From assembly GCF_023242475.1 (NCBI RefSeq), contig NZ_JALJFG010000002.1, forward strand, positions 124,001-188,000: DNA of 64,000 nt. Direction: 5' to 3'. Shown piece after piece: positions 9,911 to 20,206 of the stretch. The stretch's first letter is position 1. Each line of letters begins with the position of its first letter. The position numbers and the translations under genes are program-made. The notes beneath the pieces are model-generated. The model ran no database searches and was not told the DNA's origin. It worked only from the letters and a program-made list of their open reading frames with translations. This DNA is from Pseudomonas sp. MWU15-20650 (lineage in GTDB: Bacteria; Pseudomonadota; Gammaproteobacteria; Pseudomonadales; Pseudomonadaceae).

Positions 9911-10615
9911 TCAGCGCCGCGCAATATCCGAAAAGTAAAACTTATCCAGCGTATGCCGCGACTCGGTGTATTCGAACTGCCGTCCGTCCTGCAAGAACGT
10001 CTGGTTACTGACCACGATCACGTGGCTCTGACCTTCGAGGTCCAGGTGGGTCTGATCGTCCTTGCCGCGTGGCAGGGCTTCGATGGTGCGCTGGGCGTAG
10101 CTGATTTGCAGCTGCAGGGTCTGTTCGATAAACGCGTAGATCGACTGTTCGGCGATGTTGCGGTCCAGGCCGGGGATCAGGTCGGCGATGAAATGGTTGA
10201 TGTCCAGGATCACCCGTTTACCGCCGATGCGTCGTACCCGCTTGATGCGGGTGATCAGCGTGCCGGGCTCGGCCTCGATGTGTTGCAGCAGTGACCCCTC
10301 CAACGGAATCTGGGTGAATTCGACCACTTCGGTGCGTACGTCATCACCCAGGTCGGCGTGGGTTTCGTGGAAGCTGACGATACCGCCCAGTTGGAACTCG
10401 ATCGGGTTGGGCGACAACACAAAGGTGCCCTTGCCGTGGATCTTTTGCGCAAAGCCTCGTTCCTGCAACTGCTCGATGGCGCGGCGCACGGTGCCGCGGC
10501 TGGCTTGGTAGGCGTCCATCAGTTCGGTTTCGGAGGGGAGGCGCGTGCCGCGTTGCAGGCGTTCAGTAGTAATGCTGGCAAGCAGATCCGTATAGATCTG
10601 GTTGTATTTGCTCAT
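9911..10615 (-). CDS. treR: Trehalose operon repressor, GntR family
   Basis: 234 residues. The N-terminal GntR winged helix (MSKYNQIYTDLLASI, RLPSETELMDAYQASRGTVRRAI, HGKGTFV) is followed by a UTRA/HutC ligand domain (from about residue 75 to the end, with TRIKRVR, ILDINHF and the YTESRHTLDKFYF ending typical of TreR). It is divergent from treP; two identical palindromes lie in the 256-bp gap. By analogy, trehalose-6-phosphate releases it from DNA. The identification rests on both family features and the trehalose gene context. Confidence 0.93.
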   Translation of the reverse strand: MSKYNQIYTDLLASITTERLQRGTRLPSETELMDAYQASRGTVRRAIEQLQERGFAQKIHGKGTFVLSPNPIEFQLGGIVSFHETHADLGDDVRTEVVEFTQIPLEGSLLQHIEAEPGTLITRIKRVRRIGGKRVILDINHFIADLIPGLDRNIAEQSIYAFIEQTLQLQISYAQRTIEALPRGKDDQTHLDLEGQSHVIVVSNQTFLQDGRQFEYTESRHTLDKFYFSDIARR

Positions 10616-10762
10616 AGCGATGGCTCTGTGCCCGACTTGATGAAGGTGAACTGTGCGTTCAAGGCAGGAACCTTAGTGGCAGAGGTGGGGTTTGTCCATT
10701 GGACAGCTGTACGGTCAGGGGAAAAATCTGACGGAAAGCGTGTAGTCATAAACAAAAGTGTA

Positions 10763-10778
10763 ACTCGTACAGACGAGT
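10763..10778. promoter_or_regulatory. TreR operator 1
   Basis: ACTCGTACAGACGAGT, with perfect 6-bp inverted arms around ACAG. An identical copy lies 26 bp downstream. Its location between treR and treP and its symmetry fit a dimeric GntR repressor. Confidence 0.75.
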
Positions 10779-10780
10779 TG

Positions 10781-10809
10781 TTGATTTAACTCGTACAGAC
10801 GAGTACTTT
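10781..10809 (+). promoter_or_regulatory. Putative treP promoter
   Basis: TTGATT and TACTTT with a 17-bp spacer. Operator 2 fills the spacer, so bound TreR would block RNA polymerase directly. The hexamers are weak matches, so the call is tentative. Confidence 0.4.
10789..10804. promoter_or_regulatory. TreR operator 2
   Basis: A second, identical ACTCGTACAGACGAGT palindrome. The 26-bp centre spacing (about 2.5 helical turns) puts the two sites on opposite faces of the DNA. It overlaps the proposed promoter spacer. Confidence 0.75.
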
Positions 10810-10871
10810 TCCCTCCTCGGCGTGCTGCCAACGACTGCCACCCATAAAAACAATCACAGTGGAAAACGAGC

Positions 10872-12314
10872 ATGAGCCACGACTATTCAACGATTGCCCG
10901 CGAGATTCTCGACAACCTCGGAGGCCGCGAAAACCTTGAGCAGGCCGCCCATTGCGTGACCCGCCTGCGCCTGGCGCTCAAGGACCCCAGCCTGGTCAAC
11001 AGCAGTGCGTTGAACCAGGTCGACCTGGTCAAGGGGTCGTTCTTCACCGGTGGTTTGTTCCAGGTGGTGATCGGCCCCGGTGAGGTGGAGAAAGTCTACG
11101 CGGCGCTGCGCGAACAGACCGGCCTTGCCGCCTCGACCATTGCCGACGTCAAGAAAGCCGGCGGCGACAAGACCAACCCCATGCAGCGCCTGGTGCGGGT
11201 GTTCTCCGATGTGTTCATGCCGATCCTGCCCGCGCTGATCATCGCCGGCCTGTTGATGGGCGTGAACAACCTGATGGGCGCCAAGGGCATGTTCATCGAA
11301 GGCCAGACGCTGCTGGAGGCCTACCCGAACCTGGATGGCCTGTGGAGCCTGATCAACCTGATGGCCAACACCTCCTTCGTGTTCCTGCCGGCGCTGGTGG
11401 GGTGGTCGGCGGCCAAGCGTTTTGGTGGCAGTGAAATCCTCGGCATCGTGCTCGGCCTGATGCTGGTGCACCCTGACCTGCTCAATGCCTGGAACTACGG
11501 CAAGGCCGTTGCCGGGCTCGACGGCCAGAGCCTGCCGTACTTCGATATTTTCGGCTGGTTCAAGATCGAGAAGGTCGGCTACCAAGGCCAGATCCTGCCG
11601 ATCCTGATGGCCGCGTATGTGATGAGCGTCATTGAGAAATGGTTGCGGGCGCGGGTGCCCAATGCGATTCAACTGCTCGTCGTACCCATCACCACCATCG
11701 TCGTCACCGGTGTGCTTGCACTGGCAGTCATCGGCCCGGTGACCCGTCACCTCGGCATCCTGATCACCGAGGGCGTGGTCACCTTGTTTGACTTGGCGCC
11801 CATGGTCGGCGGGACGATTTTCGGCCTGCTGTATGCGCCATTGGTGATCACCGGCATGCACCACATGTTCCTCGCCGTCGACCTGCAATTGATCTCCACC
11901 CAGGGCGGCACGTTTATCTGGCCAATGATTGTCATGTCCAACCTGGCCCAGGGCAGTGCCGCACTCGGCGTGTTCTACATGAGCCGCAATGCGCGGGATA
12001 AAAGCATGGCCTCGACCTCGGCGGTTTCCGCCTACTTCGGCATCACGGAGCCGGCGATGTTCGGGGTGAACCTGCGCTTCAAGTTTCCCTTCTACGCCGC
12101 CTTGTTGGGGTCAGCGCTGGGCAGCATTTTCCTGTCACTGAACAAGGTTCAAGCCTCGGCCATCGGCGTCGGTGGCTTGCCCGGGTTCATCTCGATCATT
12201 CCGCAGTTCATCCCAAGTTTTGTCATCGGGATGGTCATCGCGATTGTCGTGCCGTTTGTTGTGACCTGTGTGTTGAGCATGAAGATTGTCCGGCCTGGGT
12301 ATCGGGTCGCCTGA
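10872..12314 (+). CDS. treP: Trehalose-specific PTS permease, EIIBC
   Basis: 480 residues. It imports trehalose across the inner membrane and phosphorylates it to trehalose-6-phosphate. The N-terminal EIIB domain has the phosphorylated Cys28 in AHCVTRLRLAL. The EIIC domain (about residues 105-475) has around ten membrane segments and the substrate-loop motif GITEPAMFGVN near residue 390. There is no EIIA domain, so phosphate must come from another protein, presumably the EIIA-HPr-EI fusion four genes downstream. It is first in the treP-treC-porin-EI cluster, behind TreR operators. Confidence 0.95.
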   Translation: MSHDYSTIAREILDNLGGRENLEQAAHCVTRLRLALKDPSLVNSSALNQVDLVKGSFFTGGLFQVVIGPGEVEKVYAALREQTGLAASTIADVKKAGGDKTNPMQRLVRVFSDVFMPILPALIIAGLLMGVNNLMGAKGMFIEGQTLLEAYPNLDGLWSLINLMANTSFVFLPALVGWSAAKRFGGSEILGIVLGLMLVHPDLLNAWNYGKAVAGLDGQSLPYFDIFGWFKIEKVGYQGQILPILMAAYVMSVIEKWLRARVPNAIQLLVVPITTIVVTGVLALAVIGPVTRHLGILITEGVVTLFDLAPMVGGTIFGLLYAPLVITGMHHMFLAVDLQLISTQGGTFIWPMIVMSNLAQGSAALGVFYMSRNARDKSMASTSAVSAYFGITEPAMFGVNLRFKFPFYAALLGSALGSIFLSLNKVQASAIGVGGLPGFISIIPQFIPSFVIGMVIAIVVPFVVTCVLSMKIVRPGYRVA

Positions 12315-12321
12315 TCCACCG

Positions 12322-12374
12322 CTATCAGGGGCAAGCCCCTCCCTCAATGTGGGAGGGGGCTTGCCCCCGATGAG
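12322..12374. repeat. REP inverted repeat between treP and treC
   Basis: Compact REP pair: a GGGGCAAGCCCCTCCC core and its inverse GGGAGGGGGCTTGCCCCC separated by only a few bases, forming one long hairpin. It may limit read-through or stabilise the treP message end. Confidence 0.8.
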
Positions 12375-12415
12375 GCCCTCAAGGCCAACGCAAAACTCTA
12401 CTGAAGGAGCCCACC

Positions 12416-14062
12416 ATGCAAGACTGGCAACACTCGGTGATCTACCAGATCTACCCCAAAAGCTTCCATAGCCACGCGGGTAACGCCACCGGTGACCTGC
12501 TGGGCATCGTGGACAAACTCGATTACCTGAAATGGCTGGGCGTGGATTGCCTATGGATCACGCCGTTCCTGCGTTCGCCGCAACGCGATAACGGCTATGA
12601 CATCAGTGACTACTACGCCATCGACCCCAGCTACGGGACCATGGCCGATTGCGACCTGCTGATCAGCGAAGCCGCCAAGCGCGGCATCAAGCTGATGCTC
12701 GACATCGTGGTCAATCACACCTCCATCGAACATGAGTGGTTCCAGCAGGCGCGCAGCAGCCTCGACAACCCCTACCGTGACTTCTACATCTGGCGCGACC
12801 AACCGAATAACTGGGAGTCCAAGTTCGGTGGTTCGGCCTGGGAATACGAGGCGCAGACCGGCCAGTACTTCCTGCACCTGTTCGACCACACCCAGGCCGA
12901 CCTCAATTGGGACAACCCCAAGGTGCGCGCCGAGGTGTTCAAGCTGATGCGCTTCTGGCGCGACAAAGGCGTGGGCGGTTTCCGCCTGGACGTGATCAAC
13001 CTGATCTCCAAGCCCGCCGATTTCCCCGAAGACGACACTGACGGTCGGCGTTTCTATACCGACGGCCCGAACGTGCACGAATACCTGCAGGAAATGCACC
13101 GCGAAGTCTTCGAAGGCCATGACCTGATCAACGTCGGCGAGATGTCATCCACCAGCCTTGAACATTGCGTCCGCTATTCGCGGCCGGAGTCGAAAGAGCT
13201 GTCGATGACCTTCAACTTTCACCACCTGAAAGTCGATTACCCCAACTTGCAAAAGTGGGTGAAGGCTGACTTTGATTTCTTGCAGCTCAAGCAGATCTTT
13301 TCTGACTGGCAACTGGGGATGCAGGCCGGTGGAGGTTGGAACGCATTGTTCTGGTGCAACCACGACCAGCCACGAGTGGTCTCGCGTTTTGGTGACGACG
13401 GCGAGCACCGTGTGGTCTCGGCCAAGATGCTTGCCACGGCACTGCACTTCCTCCAGGGCACGCCGTATGTGTACCAGGGCGAAGAGCTGGGCATGACCAA
13501 TCCAGGGTTCGACAAGATCGATCAGTACCGCGATGTGGAGACCCTGAATATCTTCCGCCTCAAGCGCGATGCGGGTGAGTCCGAGGCCTCGAGCATGGCG
13601 GCGATCATGCAGAAATCTCGCGATAACGGGCGCACGCCTATGCAATGGAGCGGCCAGGCGAATGCCGGCTTCAGTGCCGGTGAACCGTGGATCGGGATCC
13701 CGGCCAACGCGGTGCAGATCAACGTAGAGAGCCAGTTGGGCGACCCGGATTCAGTGTTGCATCACTACCGCGCGTTGATCGCCTTGCGGCGTCATGAACC
13801 GCTGATCCAGGAAGGTCTTTATCGGCAACTGCTGCAAGACCACCTCCAAGTCTGGGCATACCTGCGAGAGGGGCATGGCGAGCGCCTGCTGGTGCTGAAC
13901 AACTTTTATGGCTCGCCCTGCGAAATCCAATTGCCGCAAGGCGTTATCAGCGCGGCGGGTGAGCAACGCCTGCTGATCAGCAACTACCCCGATTGCCCGG
14001 TGCGCTCGAACACGGTGGTGTTGCGACCTTACGAATCGTTTGTGCTGCACCTCAAGGACTGA
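12416..14062 (+). CDS. treC: Trehalose-6-phosphate hydrolase (alpha,alpha-phosphotrehalase)
   Basis: 548 residues, the usual length. It cleaves imported trehalose-6-phosphate into glucose and glucose-6-phosphate in the cytoplasm. It is a GH13 enzyme with all conserved regions: DIVVNHTSIEHEWF near residue 100, the nucleophile in GFRLDVINLIS near 190, the acid/base Glu in NVGEMSS near 240 and NHDQPR near 317. A small beta domain ends the protein. GAAGGAG precedes the ATG. It follows treP directly and completes the core pathway. Confidence 0.96.
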   Translation: MQDWQHSVIYQIYPKSFHSHAGNATGDLLGIVDKLDYLKWLGVDCLWITPFLRSPQRDNGYDISDYYAIDPSYGTMADCDLLISEAAKRGIKLMLDIVVNHTSIEHEWFQQARSSLDNPYRDFYIWRDQPNNWESKFGGSAWEYEAQTGQYFLHLFDHTQADLNWDNPKVRAEVFKLMRFWRDKGVGGFRLDVINLISKPADFPEDDTDGRRFYTDGPNVHEYLQEMHREVFEGHDLINVGEMSSTSLEHCVRYSRPESKELSMTFNFHHLKVDYPNLQKWVKADFDFLQLKQIFSDWQLGMQAGGGWNALFWCNHDQPRVVSRFGDDGEHRVVSAKMLATALHFLQGTPYVYQGEELGMTNPGFDKIDQYRDVETLNIFRLKRDAGESEASSMAAIMQKSRDNGRTPMQWSGQANAGFSAGEPWIGIPANAVQINVESQLGDPDSVLHHYRALIALRRHEPLIQEGLYRQLLQDHLQVWAYLREGHGERLLVLNNFYGSPCEIQLPQGVISAAGEQRLLISNYPDCPVRSNTVVLRPYESFVLHLKD

Positions 14063-14076
14063 GAGACCCGCAATAA

Positions 14077-14098
14077 CCCCTGTATGGGAGTGCAGGGG
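14077..14098 (+). terminator. Weak hairpin between treC and the porin gene
   Basis: CCCCTG/CAGGGG arms around a 10-base loop, followed by CGCTTTAAAAAAAC rather than a T-run. It is perhaps an attenuator or processing site. Confidence 0.3.
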
Positions 14099-14106
14099 CG
14101 CTTTAA

Positions 14107-15357
<1,251 letters not shown>

Positions 15358-15406
15358 TTCGGTTTCCGCCCAATGATTTTTACAGAACCCAACAGCAGGT
15401 GACGTC

Positions 15407-17938
15407 ATGACCACATCTCAACCCCTGGAATTGCTGGCGCCCCTGTCTGGGGTGCTGTTGGCGCTGGATCAGGTGCCTGACCCGGTATTTTCCAGCCGCC
15501 TGATCGGCGATGGCCTGTGCATCGATCCTACGTCGCAGACCCTCTGCGCGCCGTTGGCCGGGGTGATCAGCAATATCCAGGACAGTGGTCATGCGGTGAG
15601 TGTCACCGACGACAACGGCGTACAGGTGCTGATGCATATCGGCCTGGATACCGTGAGCCTGGCGGGAAAGGGCTTCACCCGACTGGTCGAGGAAGGCCAG
15701 CGGGTGGAGGCCGGGCAAGCGCTGATTGAGTTCGATGCCGACTTTGTGGCGCTGCATGCACGCAGTTTGCTGACCTTGATGTTGGTGGTGAGTGGCGAGC
15801 CGTTTGTGCCGCTGGCACCGGATCAGGGGCTGGTCGAGCAAGGTCAGCCACTCATGCGAGTGTCGCCCGCGCAGGCGTCGGCAGAGGCGGACGAGGAGGC
15901 GGGCGATGCGCTGTTCTCCAAGCCGCTGACCCTGCCCAACGCCAACGGTTTGCATGCCCGCCCTGCGGCGGTGCTGGCCCAGGCGGCGAAAGGGTTCGGC
16001 TCAAGCATTTACTTGCACAAGCAAACCCAGAGCGCCAATGCCAAGTCGCTGGTGGCGATCATGGCGCTGCAAACCCAGCGGGGCGATACCCTGCAAGTGA
16101 GTGCGGCAGGTGACGATGCCGAGGCCGCGATCAAGGCGCTGGTGGCGTTGCTCGCCGAGGGCTGTGGCGAGACGATCACTGCACCGGCCGTGGTGGTCGA
16201 GGCCGTCGCGTCACCATCGTCGGCGGTATTGCTGCGTGGCGTGTGTGCGTCCCCGGGCTCGGCGTTTGGCCAAGTGGTACAAGTGGCTGAGCCTTTACTG
16301 AAGATTACCGAAGCGGGCGCGGGCGAAGTGTTCGAACGTGCGGCACTGGCGCGTGGCCTGCTGGCGGCAGCCGAGGCACTGCAAAGCCTTCAGGCCAAGG
16401 CGGCCGGCAGCGCCCAGGCAGAGATTTTTCGCGCCCATCAAGAGCTGCTCGACGATCCGACGCTGCTGGAGCAAGCCCATGCCCTGCTGGCCAATGGCAA
16501 AAGTGCGGCATTTGCCTGGAACCGCGCCACGGTGACCACCGCCACCTTGTTCCAGGGCTTGGGCAATGCGCTGCTCGCGGAACGGGCGGCGGATTTGGCG
16601 GATGTCGGCCAGCGCGTGCTGAAACTGATACTCGGTATCCAGGACCGCGCATGGGACCTGCCTGAGCAGGCTATCTTGATCGCCGAGCAACTGACCCCGT
16701 CGCAAACCGCCAGCCTGGATACGCGCAAAGTACTGGGTTTCGTCACCGTTGGCGGCGGCGCGACCAGCCATGTCGCCATTCTTGCCCGTGCGCTCGGCCT
16801 ACCGGCTATTTGTGGTGTGCCGGCTCACGTGCTGGCGCTGCCCAACGGTAAACAGGTCTTGCTCGACGCCGACAAAGGCGAGCTGCATCTGGACCCGGAC
16901 CTGGCCGAGATCGAACAACTGCAGGCTGCTCGCCACCAGCAAGTGCAGAGGCGTCAACGTGAAGTGGCGCAGGCTACCTTACCGGCCACGACCCGCGACG
17001 GGCATCACGTGGAGGTCACCGCCAACGTTGCTTCGTTGCAGGAGGTGGAGCAGTCCCTGAGCCTGGGGGGGGAGGGCGTTGGCCTGTTGCGTTCGGAGTT
17101 CCTTTACCTGGACCGCAACCGTGCGCCAAGCCCCGAAGAGCAAGCCGGCACCTACAGCGCCATCGCCCGTGCCCTGGGCGCCGAGCGCAACCTGGTGGTG
17201 CGCACCCTGGACGTCGGTGGCGACAAACCCTTGGTCTATGTGCCGATGGAAGCCGAGACCAACCCCTTCCTCGGGTTGCGCGGCATTCGCCTGTGCCTGG
17301 AACGCCCTGAGCTTTTGCGCGAACAGTTCCGCGCGATCCTTGCCAGTGCCGGTTTTGCACGGCTGCATATCATGCTACCGATGGTCAGCCTGCTCTCGGA
17401 GCTGCATCTGGCGCGCAAGATTCTTCAGGAAGAAGCGCTGGCGCTCGGGCTCAGCGAATTGCCCAAGCTGGGCATCATGATTGAAGTGCCTAGCGCCGCG
17501 TTGATGGCGGATGTCTTTGCACCGCATGTGGATTTCTTCTCCATTGGTACCAATGACTTGACCCAGTACACCCTGGCCATGGACCGCGACCACCCGCGCC
17601 TGGCCAGCCAGGCCGACAGCTTTCACCCGGCGGTGCTGCGTCTGATCGCCACCACGGTCAAGGCCGCCCATGCCCATGGTAAGTGGGTGGGCGTGTGCGG
17701 TGCGCTGGCGTCCGAAGCCTTGGCGGTGCCGGTGCTGATCGGGCTGGGCGTTGATGAGCTGTCAGTCAGCGTACCGCTGATCCCCACCATCAAGGCCACC
17801 GTGCGTGAGCTGGACCTGGTCGATTGCCAGATCATCGCCCGCCAGGTGTTGGGCCTGGAAGAAGCTGCCCAGGTGCGTGAGGCATTGCGCCTGTACCACG
17901 CGGCCACTGTTGAAACCTCATCTGTCGTGGAGCTCTGA
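15407..17938 (+). CDS. PTS fusion EIIA-HPr-EI of the trehalose cluster
   Basis: 843 residues carrying a complete phosphorelay. EIIA of the glucose type (about 1-150) has its His in VLMHIGLDTVSL. HPr (about 180-265) has its His in NGLHARPAAV. Enzyme I (about 285-840) has the phospho-His in GGGATSHVAIL and the PEP-binding end GVCGALASE. It takes phosphate from PEP and should pass it to the EIIB domain of TreP. A paralogue with the same domain order lies in the nag operon at 28165-30690. The small EIIB-like gene begins three bases after its stop. Confidence 0.95.
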   Translation: MTTSQPLELLAPLSGVLLALDQVPDPVFSSRLIGDGLCIDPTSQTLCAPLAGVISNIQDSGHAVSVTDDNGVQVLMHIGLDTVSLAGKGFTRLVEEGQRVEAGQALIEFDADFVALHARSLLTLMLVVSGEPFVPLAPDQGLVEQGQPLMRVSPAQASAEADEEAGDALFSKPLTLPNANGLHARPAAVLAQAAKGFGSSIYLHKQTQSANAKSLVAIMALQTQRGDTLQVSAAGDDAEAAIKALVALLAEGCGETITAPAVVVEAVASPSSAVLLRGVCASPGSAFGQVVQVAEPLLKITEAGAGEVFERAALARGLLAAAEALQSLQAKAAGSAQAEIFRAHQELLDDPTLLEQAHALLANGKSAAFAWNRATVTTATLFQGLGNALLAERAADLADVGQRVLKLILGIQDRAWDLPEQAILIAEQLTPSQTASLDTRKVLGFVTVGGGATSHVAILARALGLPAICGVPAHVLALPNGKQVLLDADKGELHLDPDLAEIEQLQAARHQQVQRRQREVAQATLPATTRDGHHVEVTANVASLQEVEQSLSLGGEGVGLLRSEFLYLDRNRAPSPEEQAGTYSAIARALGAERNLVVRTLDVGGDKPLVYVPMEAETNPFLGLRGIRLCLERPELLREQFRAILASAGFARLHIMLPMVSLLSELHLARKILQEEALALGLSELPKLGIMIEVPSAALMADVFAPHVDFFSIGTNDLTQYTLAMDRDHPRLASQADSFHPAVLRLIATTVKAAHAHGKWVGVCGALASEALAVPVLIGLGVDELSVSVPLIPTIKATVRELDLVDCQIIARQVLGLEEAAQVREALRLYHAATVETSSVVEL

Positions 17939-17940
17939 GC

Positions 17941-18219
17941 ATGTTCGAGAAATTACAGCGGGCGTTCTGGAAAGCCCTGACCCCGGACTTGATTGCCGAG
18001 ACGCCTGCCACGCCAACACCGAGCCTGTTGTCGGCCGATGTGCTGAGTGCATTGGGCGGTGCCGATAACCTCAAGTCACAACAGCGCGTGGCGCTGACGC
18101 GGGTGCGCGTGCAATTACAGAATGCTGAGAAGTTTGATGCAGCAGCGTTAAAGGCCGCGGGAGTACCTGGGGTGATGGTATTGACGGGCGGGGTGGTCCA
18201 TCTGCTTACCGGCCTCTAA
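17941..18219 (+). CDS. Small EIIB-like protein lacking the active-site cysteine
   Basis: 92 residues. The second half has the EIIB fold pattern: LSALGGADNL, then VALTRVRVQL where active EIIB domains read (A)C(x)TRLR, and a GVMVLTGGVVHLLTGL end. The phosphorylated Cys is replaced by Ala, so it cannot carry phosphate. It is closely similar to the C-terminal third domain of NagE in this window (LSALGGRGNV, VAMTRLRVEL, GVWHLL), which has the same Cys to Ala change. It is last in the tre operon, three bases after the EI fusion. A structural or regulatory role is likely but unproven. Confidence 0.75.
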   Translation: MFEKLQRAFWKALTPDLIAETPATPTPSLLSADVLSALGGADNLKSQQRVALTRVRVQLQNAEKFDAAALKAAGVPGVMVLTGGVVHLLTGL

Positions 18220-18237
18220 GCCAAGTAGAGATCAAAA

Positions 18238-18458
18238 TGTGGGCGGGGCTTGCCCCCGACGCCGGTGGGTCAGCGACACCTCTTTTGAAGGCAGTCATAT
18301 TTCCCTGTGGCGAGCGGGCTTGTCCCGCGTTGGGCTGCGTAGCGGCCCCAAAAGCTGTCTCTGTGGAGTATCGGGTACACCGCATTCGTCCTTGTTTGGG
18401 GGCGCTACGCGCCCCAACGCGGGACAAGCCCGCTCGCCACATGGGTTCTGCGGTGCTT
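18238..18458. repeat. REP cluster with a long inverted repeat
   Basis: Between the tre cluster and mltF. A single REP core comes first (about 18240-18258). Then two perfect 28-bp inverted arms lie at 18307-18334 and 18413-18440, extended inward by about 20 imperfectly matching bases. No gene is seen here. Confidence 0.8.
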
Positions 18459-20156
<1,698 letters not shown>

Positions 20157-20206
20157 CTAGAATGCACGGCCTCAAAGCACACCCCCTTCCCGAGGCTGTC
20201 CCGAAG

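Noticed and set aside
17941..18219. Small gene after the tre EI fusion as a normal EIIB
   Set aside because: The phosphorylated Cys is Ala, so it cannot work as a phosphate carrier; kept as a pseudo-EIIB.
18238..18458. Open frames between the tre cluster and mltF
   Set aside because: They consist almost wholly of the long inverted repeat and REP core.
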